A stretch of 39,923 bases of DNA, taken from the NCBI GenBank assembly GCA_020160875.1, contig JAIUPE010000019.1, positions 1-39,923 of the forward strand, given 5' to 3'. Positions within the stretch are counted from its first letter, which is position 1. Each line of letters opens with the position of its first letter. The notes below the pieces were generated by a model. It was given only the letters and a program-made list of their open reading frames with translations. It ran no database searches and had not been told where the DNA came from. A program made the position numbers and the translations under genes. Source of the stretch: Pseudomonadota bacterium (lineage in GTDB: Bacteria > Pseudomonadota > Alphaproteobacteria > Rhodospirillales > Rhodospirillaceae). Shown in pieces: positions 8,438-16,053 of the stretch.

Positions 8438-9256
8438 ATGCAAGGTACAATTCTCCTCGTCGGCTGCGGCAAGATGGGCGGCGCCCTTCTGGACGGTTGG
8501 TTCAAGCGCGGCCTTTCACCCGTTGACGCCATCGTCGTCGAGCCCGCGGGGCGCGACAGTGTTACCGCTTGTTCCGATCACCGCGCGCTGACCGTGTTGC
8601 CGCACATGAGCGACGTGCCAGGCGACTTCCGCCCTGACGTCATCGTCTTCGCCGTGAAGCCGCAGATGGCCGATCAGGTGATCCCCACCTACAAGTCCTT
8701 CACGCCGCAGCGTCCGGTTTATCTGTCTGTCCTCGCGGGCAAGCCGACATCCTACTTCCGCACGCACCTGGGCGACGAAGCCTCGGTCGTGCGCGCGATG
8801 CCCAACACGCCGGCGGCGGTTGGAAAAGCGATCAGCGTGCTCTATGCCGCGCCGACCGTCAGTGAGGTGCAGGCGCGTGTGTGCGAACTGCTCATGAGCG
8901 CCGTGGGCCAGGTCACCTGGATCGGCGACGAAACGCAGATGGACGCCGTCACGGCGGTGTCGGGCAGCGGCCCGGCCTACGTGTTCCTTCTCACCGAATG
9001 CCTGCGTGATGCGGCGATCGAGGCCGGGCTTTCGCCCGATCTCGCGTCCCAGCTCGCGCGGGCCACCGTGTCCGGCGCCGGCGCGCTGCTGGAAGCCGGC
9101 GAAACCGATCCCGCCATCCTTCGCAAGAATGTCACCAGCCCGGGTGGAACCACCGAGGCGGCGTTGAACGTTCTGATGGCTGACGGTGGCATGAAGCCGT
9201 TGTTCGCGCGCGCGGTCGCCGCGGCGACGAAGCGCTCGAAGGAACTGGCAGGTTAG
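8438..9256 (+). CDS. proC: Pyrroline-5-carboxylate reductase
   Basis: ProC reduces 1-pyrroline-5-carboxylate to proline with NAD(P)H, the last step of proline synthesis. The 272-residue protein opens with the Rossmann loop ILLVGCGKMGGALLDGW, has the conserved RAMPNTPAAVGKA segment and AVSGSGPAYVF, and carries the C-terminal family signature VTSPGGTTEAAL. The ATG at 8438 is followed at once by the Rossmann strand, so the start is secure. It lies between ybjN and a TetR-like gene, 18 bp from the latter, suggesting co-transcription. Confidence 0.96.
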   Translation: MQGTILLVGCGKMGGALLDGWFKRGLSPVDAIVVEPAGRDSVTACSDHRALTVLPHMSDVPGDFRPDVIVFAVKPQMADQVIPTYKSFTPQRPVYLSVLAGKPTSYFRTHLGDEASVVRAMPNTPAAVGKAISVLYAAPTVSEVQARVCELLMSAVGQVTWIGDETQMDAVTAVSGSGPAYVFLLTECLRDAAIEAGLSPDLASQLARATVSGAGALLEAGETDPAILRKNVTSPGGTTEAALNVLMADGGMKPLFARAVAAATKRSKELAG

Positions 9257-9274
9257 TTCACGCGGGAGGTCAAG

Positions 9275-9910
9275 GTGGCCAAGAAACCCTCGAATAAAAG
9301 CGCGAAGGCGTCCCAGGCGCCGGTCATGAGCGACGCGGAGCGCATCGTCGACGCCGGTCTCGCCGAAGCCGCGGCTCTCGGCTGGCGCAACGTTTCCATG
9401 TCCGCCGTCGCCGCGCGCGCGGAACTCGCGCTCGCGACCGTGCTCATAGCGGCGCCCACGCGCGCCCATCTCGTCGCGAAGATCTTCGACCGGCTCGACG
9501 CGCGCATGCTTGACGGCGTCGCGGCCCGCGATGAGGCCGACAGCGTGCGGGACCGGCTCTTTGAAGTGGCGATGAAGCGCTTTGACGCCATGAACATTCA
9601 TCGCGACGGCATGCGTGCGGTCGTGGCCGGCGCGCGTTTCGATCCACCGGCGCTGGGCGTCGCGCTGTGCCGCGCCGACCGCAGCGCGGCGATGATGCTG
9701 TCCGCCGCCGGCGTTTCGCCGGACGGCCTGTTCGGCTGTGCGCGCATCCAGGGTCTCAAGGTGGTGCTTGCCTGCGCGCTCAAGGCCTGGATGGACGATG
9801 ACAGCGCCGACCTTGCCAAGACCATGGCCGTCCTCGACCGGGCCCTCGAACGCGCCGAAAGCCTCGTGCGTTTCCGCGGCTTCAGGCGGCCGCAAACCGA
9901 AGCGGCATAG
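9275..9910 (+). CDS. TetR-like regulator (atypical)
   Basis: This 211-residue protein has a TetR-type N-terminal helix-turn-helix region, ERIVDAGLAEAAALGWRNVSMSAVAARAELALATV (about 22-56), and a helical C-terminal domain as expected for ligand binding. The recognition part is unusual: after ALATV the usual Tyr-x-x-Phe-x-x-Lys of TetR proteins is replaced by LIAAPTRAHL, so DNA binding may be altered or lost. The GTG start at 9275 has a GGGAGG site 5-11 bp upstream. The basic, Ser/Lys-rich first 15 residues are probably disordered. It follows proC closely. The target is unknown. Confidence 0.65.
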   Translation: MAKKPSNKSAKASQAPVMSDAERIVDAGLAEAAALGWRNVSMSAVAARAELALATVLIAAPTRAHLVAKIFDRLDARMLDGVAARDEADSVRDRLFEVAMKRFDAMNIHRDGMRAVVAGARFDPPALGVALCRADRSAAMMLSAAGVSPDGLFGCARIQGLKVVLACALKAWMDDDSADLAKTMAVLDRALERAESLVRFRGFRRPQTEAA

Positions 9911-9921
9911 GACACATCTTG

Positions 9922-10413
9922 ATGCGAACGGTTCTTTTTGCGTTGAGCGCGGCGTGTATGGTGGCGGCCGGTCAGGTTCGCGCCGCCGAGGGCGATCCGA
10001 ATCCCAACCATCCCGGCGAAGTCGCGCTCGGGCGGGACGGCCAAACCTGGGTGTACAAGTCGTTCCCCGCCTTCCTGCCGCTCTATACTTTCGAGGGCGA
10101 TCCGGACGGCACGTCCAACTGTGACGCCGTGTGCGCCGCCGTGTGGCCCATCATCCGCGCACCGGAACATGCGACGCCGACCGGCGAATGGACGATCGTG
10201 CAACGCGCCGACGGACGTAAGCAGTGGGCTTACAAAGGCAAGCCCGTCTACACGTTCTATTACGACCGTCCTTACGAACCGCACGGCGAAGGCCGTACGA
10301 TGGGCTGGTGGCTGGAGGAGAATGTCGACGGCACGCCCTTGCCCGGCGTGAAGCCGAAACCGAAAATCAAGGACGCGCCGCCGAAACCGGCGTGGCGTCT
10401 CATCGTGCCGTAG
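9922..10413 (+). CDS. Exported protein of the COG4315 secreted-repeat type
   Basis: This 163-residue protein has a signal peptide (MRTVLFALSAACMVAAGQVRAAE) and two stretches of the secreted-repeat type seen in COG4315 proteins: LPLYTFEGDPDGTSNCDAVCAAVWPI and KPVYTFYYDR with a nearby W. The C-terminus is Pro- and Lys-rich. Such proteins are periplasmic or outer-membrane associated and their function is not known. The ATG at 9922 is preceded by an AGGA about 9 bp away, while the TTG one codon earlier is less likely. It is convergent with the TPR-methyltransferase gene, 3 bp away. Confidence 0.7.
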   Translation: MRTVLFALSAACMVAAGQVRAAEGDPNPNHPGEVALGRDGQTWVYKSFPAFLPLYTFEGDPDGTSNCDAVCAAVWPIIRAPEHATPTGEWTIVQRADGRKQWAYKGKPVYTFYYDRPYEPHGEGRTMGWWLEENVDGTPLPGVKPKPKIKDAPPKPAWRLIVP

Positions 10414-10416
10414 GCG

Positions 10417-11985
10417 CTAGGCGCGCTCAAAGACCGCGATATGGCCCTGTACGTCGGCGCCCGCTTCGCGGCGCAGCGCGACATCAATACCGTGGACGAG
10501 ACGTAAACCTTCTTTTTGGGCCTGCGCGGTCACATGCGCCTTATTGTGCGAAAAGCGCGCGGTAAGTTCGAGGCGTACGTCCGTGACGTTATCCGCGGTC
10601 TCGAGCGAGAGCGCGAGCGCGCCGCCGCGTACCAGGCGCCGCGCCGCCGCGTGCAGAAACGGCCCCGCGTCGCCGACGTAGATCAACATGTCGAGCGCCG
10701 TGATCAGATCGAAGCGACGCTTCATCCCCGTAAGTGCCGCGACGCCTTCACCGGCGAGGAGTTCGGAATAGAGCCCCTTCGCCCGCGCCTGCTCAAGCAT
10801 CTGCGGCGAAAGATCCACGCCGGTCCGCTCCGGAATCGCGTAGTGCTCCGTCAGCGCCTGCGCCATCAAGCCCGTGCCGCAGCCGACGTCGCAGAGGCTG
10901 AGAAAGTGGCCGCGCGCGGGATAGCTTTTCTTCAGAAGCGCGGCGGCGCGCCGGGGGGCGTCGTAGGCCAGGGTTCCTTCGAGGGGGATGTCGAAGTGAT
11001 CCGCGACACCGTCGAAGAGCATGCGGACATAGTCGTCGGGCGCCGAGGTGACATGCTCGCGCGCCCAGGCGCGGCGCATGTGGATGGCCTGGGCGTCATG
11101 TGGCCGCAGGGTAAGATAGGCGTCCACCGCCACGACGGCCGCGTCATGATCCCCCGATTTCGCCAAAGTTCGCGCCAGTCCATACGCCGCGTCGGCATGT
11201 GCCGGATCGCACGTAAGTGCGGTGCGAAATGATCCGGCGGCGCGCTCATAGTGCTCCATTTCCACCAGTACCTGCCCAAGGATCGCATGCGTGGCCGCGA
11301 CCGTCGGCGCAAGGCGTACGCCCGCCGCGGCGGCCACAAGCGCTTCCTTCGGACGTTTGCGCCTCAGCCGCACGACGGCCAGGTTTATGTAGACGGCGGC
11401 GATATCGGGCGCGCAGTCGATGGAATGCTTTAGCCATCGTTCGGCTTCGTCCAGGGCGCCGCGCTTCATCAATAGCCGTCCCAATTGGCCCGCCGCGGGC
11501 GCCTGACGCGCGTCCAGCGACAGCGACTGGCGCAACGCGGCCTCGGCTTCGGGCAACACACCACACCGCAGGGCGGCGTCGGCGAGACCATTCCACAGGA
11601 TCGAGGCCCGCGGCGCCCGTTCGAGCGCCGCCTTGAACGCGATCCGCGCGTCGGCGAATTTGCCGGCGGCGGTGGCGTGGACAGCCCAGCGCTCCCAGGC
11701 CCCGGGCGCCTCGGGCCGATGCTGGCAGAGCACCCGCGCGGCGTCCGCCGCCGCGTCGCTATTCTTGAGCGCGTTGAATATCCGCAGGGCCGCGAGATTG
11801 ATCGCCGGACTTTCAGGGAATTTTGAAAGCGCGGCGTGGGCGATGTCGGCGGCGGCCGCGAAGGCGCCCTGATCGCACAGCGCCGCCATCGCCTCGCTCT
11901 GCACGGACTTGTCCGCCGCGCAACGGCGGGCGCGATCGATAATGGCATCAACCGCCGCATTCGATGTGAGATCGTCCGCATCCAC
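10417..11985 (-). CDS. TPR-repeat protein with C-terminal SAM methyltransferase domain
   Basis: The first two thirds are consecutive tetratricopeptide-like helical repeats (for example AAALCDQGAFAAAADIAHAALSKFPE, LWNGLADAALRCGVLPEAEAALRQSL and VYINLAVVRLRRKRPKEALV). The last third is a class I methyltransferase: CDVGCGTGLMAQAL (SAM loop), GVDLSPQMLEQAR, and DLITALDMLIYVGDAGPFL. Such fusions probably modify a protein or envelope substrate held by the repeats, and the substrate is not identifiable. I prefer the GTG at 11985 (GAGAGG 9 bp upstream) over the GTG at 12003, which would place the ribosome site inside the gene. The gene stands alone. Confidence 0.82.
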   Translation of the reverse strand: MDADDLTSNAAVDAIIDRARRCAADKSVQSEAMAALCDQGAFAAAADIAHAALSKFPESPAINLAALRIFNALKNSDAAADAARVLCQHRPEAPGAWERWAVHATAAGKFADARIAFKAALERAPRASILWNGLADAALRCGVLPEAEAALRQSLSLDARQAPAAGQLGRLLMKRGALDEAERWLKHSIDCAPDIAAVYINLAVVRLRRKRPKEALVAAAAGVRLAPTVAATHAILGQVLVEMEHYERAAGSFRTALTCDPAHADAAYGLARTLAKSGDHDAAVVAVDAYLTLRPHDAQAIHMRRAWAREHVTSAPDDYVRMLFDGVADHFDIPLEGTLAYDAPRRAAALLKKSYPARGHFLSLCDVGCGTGLMAQALTEHYAIPERTGVDLSPQMLEQARAKGLYSELLAGEGVAALTGMKRRFDLITALDMLIYVGDAGPFLHAAARRLVRGGALALSLETADNVTDVRLELTARFSHNKAHVTAQAQKEGLRLVHGIDVALRREAGADVQGHIAVFERA

Positions 11986-12221
11986 GTTCGCGTTCCTCTC
12001 CACGGTCCCCGCTTAAGAGGGCCCGCAGCCGGATCGCTTTGCAAGCCGCTTTCGCGGCCCTCGCGCGGTTAAGCGCACGCCGGCCAAATCTGAGATGGTT
12101 TCGACGATATCGGGGCAGGCCTCACACTGAACCGGGATATTGCGTCCACCGGCGATGAGTCGGCGGCGTCTGTCTTGTCGCGCATGAACCGCCGTTGAAA
12201 CGATCGTCCGCTAAAAAGAAC

Positions 12222-12253
12222 GCGGGCCATGCGCTTTACGCAGCATGGCCCGC
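12222..12253 (-). terminator. Strong terminator hairpin (minus strand)
   Basis: Perfect 11-bp arms GCGGGCCATGC and GCATGGCCCGC enclose a 10-nt loop. Read on the minus strand the stem is followed by GTTCTTTTTAG. It is the second of two terminators downstream of fixK, about 45 bp beyond the first. Confidence 0.75.
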
Positions 12254-12297
12254 ATCACCCGGCCCCCGCCGAAGCTCAAAAACTCAAAAAAAGAAAA

Positions 12298-12439
12298 GAC
12301 GGCCGATGGCGATTGCTCTTGTCCCGGGTGATGGTGCGGGGCGTTTGTTGTGGCGCCGGGGGAGGCGCAAGCCACTTTTCAAATGCCGCCGTGGGGCGTT
12401 CCAACACCTGTTGGAGGCGTATCTTTCCTATCGGCCGTC
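12298..12439 (-). ncRNA. Long structured region after fixK, candidate ncRNA or 3'UTR
   Basis: On the minus strand, starting 8 bp after the fixK stop, 10-bp arms GACGGCCGAT (12430-12439) and ATCGGCCGTC (12298-12307) close a 142-nt region and are followed at once by TTTTCTTTTTTT. Inside are a TCCAACA/TGTTGGA hairpin (12400-12415) and GTGGC/GCCAC arms with outer TTTG/CAAA pairs (about 12348-12390). This could be a terminator with an elaborate loop, a processed 3'UTR RNA, or a separate RNA. I do not recognise SRP, RNase P or tmRNA motifs. A 6S-like role is conceivable only from the long-rod shape. Confidence 0.4.
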
Positions 12440-12447
12440 TAAGCGCG

Positions 12448-13146
12448 TCACACCTCGCCGCGGACGAGTTCAAGGGCGTCGCGATCGACGACCTGAATGC
12501 GGTTGAGGCTTTTCTGGATGATGGCGCCGTTCTGCTTGAACTGGCCCAGCACGCGGCTGACCGTTTCAATGGCCATGCCCAGATAATTGGCGATATCGGT
12601 GCGCGTCATCGGCAGGTGAATGTACCCGGTCTCGATGCCCGCCCGGTCGGCCATGGTCAGAAGAAACCACGCGATACGTTCCTGCGCCGACTTGTGGCAC
12701 AGCAGGACCATGCGCTGATAGGCATCCTGCAGGCCGCGCGCGGTCACCTTGCGCACATGGCGCGCGAAGGCTTTGTCTTCCGTTAGCAGTGTTTCGACGG
12801 CGCGGCGCGAATAGCGCACCAGCGCGCAGTCGCTCACGGCTTCGGCGGAAAAATAATATTCATCGTCGGTTTCGAAGCCGAGCAGATCGTCGGCATTCAG
12901 GAACTCGCAGACCTGACGGCGCCCGTCGACCATCAACTTCACGAGGCGGATGCTGCCGTCGACGAGGCGATAGCCGCTTTCGGCGGTGTCCCCCTCGGCG
13001 AAAATCTCCTGCCCCCGCTTCACGGTGAGGCGCGTGCCGTGTCCCGCAAGAAGATCAAAGGCGCGCGCCGTGGATACGTACGCATCTTTGGTCCACGGCA
13101 TCGTGTCGTGGTCGTTCGCGAGAGTTCCAGGGACGGTCTGTAACAT
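12448..13146 (-). CDS. fixK: Crp/Fnr-family regulator, FixK type
   Basis: This 232-residue regulator has a cyclic-nucleotide-binding-like sensor fold (VKRGQEIFAEGDTAESGYRLVDGSIRL) and a C-terminal winged helix with TDIANYLGMAIETVSRVLGQFKQNGAI, whose Glu-x-x-Ser-Arg is the FNR/FixK recognition signature for TTGAT-N4-ATCAA sites. It lacks the N-terminal cysteine cluster of Fnr, so it should not sense oxygen itself and depends on FixJ for its synthesis. The ATG at 13146 has a GAGGAG site 6 bp upstream and is preferred to the TTG at 13167. It is divergent from fixL, the usual arrangement. Likely targets such as high-affinity oxidase genes are not in this window. Confidence 0.9.
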   Translation of the reverse strand: MLQTVPGTLANDHDTMPWTKDAYVSTARAFDLLAGHGTRLTVKRGQEIFAEGDTAESGYRLVDGSIRLVKLMVDGRRQVCEFLNADDLLGFETDDEYYFSAEAVSDCALVRYSRRAVETLLTEDKAFARHVRKVTARGLQDAYQRMVLLCHKSAQERIAWFLLTMADRAGIETGYIHLPMTRTDIANYLGMAIETVSRVLGQFKQNGAIIQKSLNRIQVVDRDALELVRGEV

Positions 13147-13241
13147 GTTAGACTCCTCGCCCATCAAATAACCAAGCTCCTATGGGACGAGGATGGACGA
13201 GGCCGCCTCCGACTAACATTGGGAGTTGTTCGTACGGGTTT

Positions 13242-13247
13242 TTACGT
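13242..13247. promoter_or_regulatory. Possible FixJ site upstream of fixK
   Basis: TACGTA lies about 95 bp upstream of the fixK start in the fixK/fixL gap, within TTTTTACGTATGC. High-affinity FixJ sites in Sinorhizobium have a GTAMGTAG-type core, which this resembles. A six-base palindrome is expected several times in 40 kb, and another copy sits inside fixK at 13075, so support is from position only. Confidence 0.35.
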
Positions 13248-13326
13248 ATGCCCGGCCGGCCGGGAGCCTTCGGGGGCTCGCCGCCTGAATTTACAAGGGA
13301 TTTTGATCGTGAGCTGGCGCTAGATC

Positions 13327-14844
13327 ATGGAACATGTGGCCCAAACAGCCCGTCTTTCCGCCGCGGACGTCCAGGCACGGTTTGACGTGCTCGTCAGCGC
13401 CGCGGCCTGCGGCATTGTCGTGACCGACGCGGCGGGGTGCGTGCAGCTTTTCAATCTCATGTGCGAGCGTCAGTTCGGCCACGCGGCCGCCGACATCGTG
13501 GGCAAGAACATCGCCACGCTTCTCGCCGATCCGCCGCCGCCCGAGGAGATCTTGCGCTCGGGGACCGGCGATACGGTGCTTCCCCGGGAGATGGTGGGAC
13601 GGCGCAAGGACGGGAGCGCCTTTCCGATCCTCTTGTCGATGGGCGCCGGCACGTTGGACGGCACGAGCCTCTTCGTCGGCTACATCCAGGACATCACCGC
13701 CCAGAAAGAGGCGGAGAACGCGATCCGCGAGCGCGAGGAACGCCTACGCAGCGTTTTCGAAACCGGACCGGACGCCATCATCATCATCGATGAAATGGGC
13801 CGGATCGAATCGCTCAATGCCGCGGCGGTGTGGTTGTTCGGTTACCTCGAGAACGAAGTGTTGGGTCAGAACGTCAAGATGCTCATGCCGCCGCCGTACC
13901 GGGACCGTCACGACGGTTACCTGTCGCATTACCGCACCACGGCCGAAAAGCGCGTCATCGGCATCGGGCGTGTCGTGATGGGGCTTCGGCGAGACGGCTC
14001 GACCTTTCCGATGGAACTGAATATCGGGGAGATCCAGATCGGCGAGCGGCGGCTGTTCACCGGGTTCATTCGCGATATCACCGAGCGGGAAGGCGCGGCG
14101 CGGCGCCTTCAGGATCTGCAAGCCGAACTGGTGCACGTCTCGCGTCTCACGGCCATGGGTCAGATGAGTTCGGCGCTCGCACACGAGCTCAATCAGCCGC
14201 TGACGGCGGCCTCCAATTACGTAAAGGCGGCGCGCCGCACGCTCGATCAGGGTGTCGAGCAAACACGTCCAAAGGTGCAGGAACTGCTCGACAAAGCGGC
14301 CGGACAGACCCTGCGGGCCGGGCAGATCATCCGCCGTCTCAGGGATTTCGTTGAAAAGCGCGAGGACAACCGCGCGCGCGAGGACGCCAACAACGTCATG
14401 GAGGAGGCCATCGCCCTGGCCTTCGTGGGAGCCTCGGACTCCGGCGTGACGGTCAGCACGAAATTCGAAGAGAATTTGCCTCAGGTCTTGATCGATAAAA
14501 TCCAGATTCAGCAAGTCGTGCTCAATTTGGTGCGTAACGCGCTCGAGGCCATGGCCGGCCGCGACCGGCGAGAACTTCGCCTTGCCACCGCGCCGGAAGG
14601 GGGCGCCTTCGTCCGGGTCTCGGTCTCCGATACGGGGCCGGGCCTCTCGGAGGAGGTGGCCTCGAAATTGTTTCAACCCTTCGTCACGACCAAGAGCGAA
14701 GGAATGGGCATTGGCCTATCCATTTGCCGCTCTATAGTCGAGGCCCATGGGGGAAAAATGACGGCCACGCCCAATCCGGACAGCGGCGTGACGTTCAGTT
14801 TTCAGTTACCCGTCGCGCGCGACGGCGGTGAGGAGGCAGCGTAA
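13327..14844 (+). CDS. fixL: Oxygen-sensing histidine kinase FixL
   Basis: This soluble 505-residue kinase has two PAS domains (about 15-125 and 138-252) followed by HisKA and HATPase domains. The second PAS is the haem domain: RDRHDGYLSHYRTT gives the proximal haem ligand His195, and IGIGR gives Arg215, which contacts bound oxygen. Their spacing of 20 matches Bradyrhizobium FixL His200/Arg220. The phosphorylated His is His286 in ALAHELNQ; N, G1 and G2 boxes are NLVRNALEAM, DTGPGL and GMGIGLS. It has no membrane segment, as in the Bradyrhizobium type. It should be active when oxygen is low and phosphorylate FixJ, whose ATG overlaps its stop by 1 bp. Confidence 0.96.
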   Translation: MEHVAQTARLSAADVQARFDVLVSAAACGIVVTDAAGCVQLFNLMCERQFGHAAADIVGKNIATLLADPPPPEEILRSGTGDTVLPREMVGRRKDGSAFPILLSMGAGTLDGTSLFVGYIQDITAQKEAENAIREREERLRSVFETGPDAIIIIDEMGRIESLNAAAVWLFGYLENEVLGQNVKMLMPPPYRDRHDGYLSHYRTTAEKRVIGIGRVVMGLRRDGSTFPMELNIGEIQIGERRLFTGFIRDITEREGAARRLQDLQAELVHVSRLTAMGQMSSALAHELNQPLTAASNYVKAARRTLDQGVEQTRPKVQELLDKAAGQTLRAGQIIRRLRDFVEKREDNRAREDANNVMEEAIALAFVGASDSGVTVSTKFEENLPQVLIDKIQIQQVVLNLVRNALEAMAGRDRRELRLATAPEGGAFVRVSVSDTGPGLSEEVASKLFQPFVTTKSEGMGIGLSICRSIVEAHGGKMTATPNPDSGVTFSFQLPVARDGGEEAA

Positions 14845-15479
14845 TGACCCAGGGTCCCGGGAATGGTTTCATCTTCATCGTGGACGACGACGTGGCCGTA
14901 CGCGACTCCCTCGCGGCGCTGCTCGAAGCGGAAGGCTTCGAGGTGGAGCCGTTCGAGTCCGCGAAAGCTTTCCTCGACGGGTTCACGCCAAAGGAAGCCT
15001 GTTGCGTCATCGCCGACATCCGCATGCCCGACATGGACGGACTGGAACTTCAAGAAGAGATCATCGGGCGCGGTTGGGGCCTGCCCGTCATCATCATCAC
15101 CGGCCACGGCGACGTTCCTTTGGCGGTGCGCGCCATGAAGGCCGGCGCGGTGGATTTCATCGAAAAGCCCTTCGACGACGACGTCCTGCGCGCCAGCATC
15201 GAGCGCGGCCTTGAGCAAAGCCGTCGCACCCGCGGTGAAAGCGCAGTGACCCAGGAAGCCGAAACGCGGATCGCCCAACTGACCACGCGCGAGCGGGAGG
15301 TCATGGAGCATCTGATCGCCGGGCGCCCCAACAAAGTCATTGCGCATCGGATGGATATCTCGCCCCGGACCGTCGAAGTGCATCGTGGACGCGTCATGGA
15401 GAAAATGCAGGCCCGCAGTCTCTCGGATCTCGTGCGCATGGCCTTGGCCGCCAGGATCGAGATCACCACGGCAACGTAG
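14844..15479 (+). CDS. fixJ: Response regulator FixJ
   Basis: This 211-residue regulator has a receiver with the acidic pocket (VDDDVAVRD), the phosphorylated Asp in CCVIADIRMPDMDG, the switch Thr in IITGHGD and Lys in IEKPFDD. After a linker comes a LuxR-type helix-turn-helix (LTTREREVMEHLIAGRPNKVIAHRM, SPRTVEVHRGRVMEKM). Phosphorylation by FixL should switch on fixK and possibly the receiver gene downstream. It is translated with fixL through a TAATG junction. Confidence 0.95.
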   Translation: MTQGPGNGFIFIVDDDVAVRDSLAALLEAEGFEVEPFESAKAFLDGFTPKEACCVIADIRMPDMDGLELQEEIIGRGWGLPVIIITGHGDVPLAVRAMKAGAVDFIEKPFDDDVLRASIERGLEQSRRTRGESAVTQEAETRIAQLTTREREVMEHLIAGRPNKVIAHRMDISPRTVEVHRGRVMEKMQARSLSDLVRMALAARIEITTAT

Positions 15480-15541
15480 AGTCCCGCTGCGTCAAATTCT
15501 CGCAAGAGGTGTAGTGACGCTCGCCAAATTCTAAGGATTAC

Positions 15542-15547
15542 TACGTA
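15542..15547. promoter_or_regulatory. Possible FixJ site upstream of the receiver gene
   Basis: TACGTA in the context ACTACGTATATTC lies 38 bp before the ATG at 15585. The matching hexamer is also found in the fixK/fixL gap. Together they suggest that the receiver gene belongs to the FixJ regulon. The core is short, so this is an inference. Confidence 0.35.
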
Positions 15548-15584
15548 TATTCGGGCGCTCGTTCGCTCGCGTAGTGTTTGCGCC

Positions 15585-15995
15585 ATGAACAGCTCATTTG
15601 AGTGTCCCATGGCTCTGCGCGAACCGTCGATTTTTGTAGTCGATGATGACGAGCCGGTCAGAGATTCAACTACGGCTTTGCTCGAATCCCACGGCCTGCC
15701 CGTGAATGCCTTTGCGTCGGCAACCGCGTTCTTGGACGCCGAGATCATTCAGCACGGCGATTGCCTGATCCTCGATAATCACATGCCGGGCATGACCGGT
15801 GTCGAACTCGTCGAGACCCTGCGGGCCCGCGGCATCCGCGTTCCGGTGATCATGTTCACAGGCCGCGCCGACGCGGCGCTCAAACAGCGCGCGATGAGTG
15901 CAGGAGTGCTGATCGTCCTGGACAAGCCGGTGACAGAAGAACACCTGCTCCAAGCCATTTCCATCGCGCGCCTGTCGGCAAACGATATTCACTGA
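15585..15995 (+). CDS. Stand-alone receiver-domain response regulator
   Basis: This 136-residue protein is a single receiver with no output domain: VDDDEPVRD acidic pocket, phosphorylated Asp in CLILDNHMPGMTG, Thr in IMFTGRAD and Lys in VLDKPV. Its closest relative by eye is the FixJ receiver. Single receivers beside FixLJ could act as a phosphate sink or feedback brake on FixL, analogous in effect to FixT of Caulobacter, which is a different protein. The ATG at 15585 is the first start; the ATG at 15609 (MALREPSIF) is also possible. It lies 105 bp after fixJ with its own possible FixJ site, and is convergent with the EnvZ-like gene. Confidence 0.88.
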   Translation: MNSSFECPMALREPSIFVVDDDEPVRDSTTALLESHGLPVNAFASATAFLDAEIIQHGDCLILDNHMPGMTGVELVETLRARGIRVPVIMFTGRADAALKQRAMSAGVLIVLDKPVTEEHLLQAISIARLSANDIH

Positions 15996-16053
15996 TCTTC
16001 CGCGTTCGAAAGGCGCGCGCTCTTACGTGCCCGCCGCGCCGCAAAGCCGTTGC

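Noticed and set aside
12195-12786. Plus-strand frames between the TPR-methyltransferase and fixK genes
   Set aside because: They run antisense into fixK and cover the terminator hairpins; composition is not protein-like.
13075-13080. TACGTA inside the fixK coding region as a FixJ site
   Set aside because: The hexamer is expected by chance several times in 40 kb; being within the gene it has no positional support.
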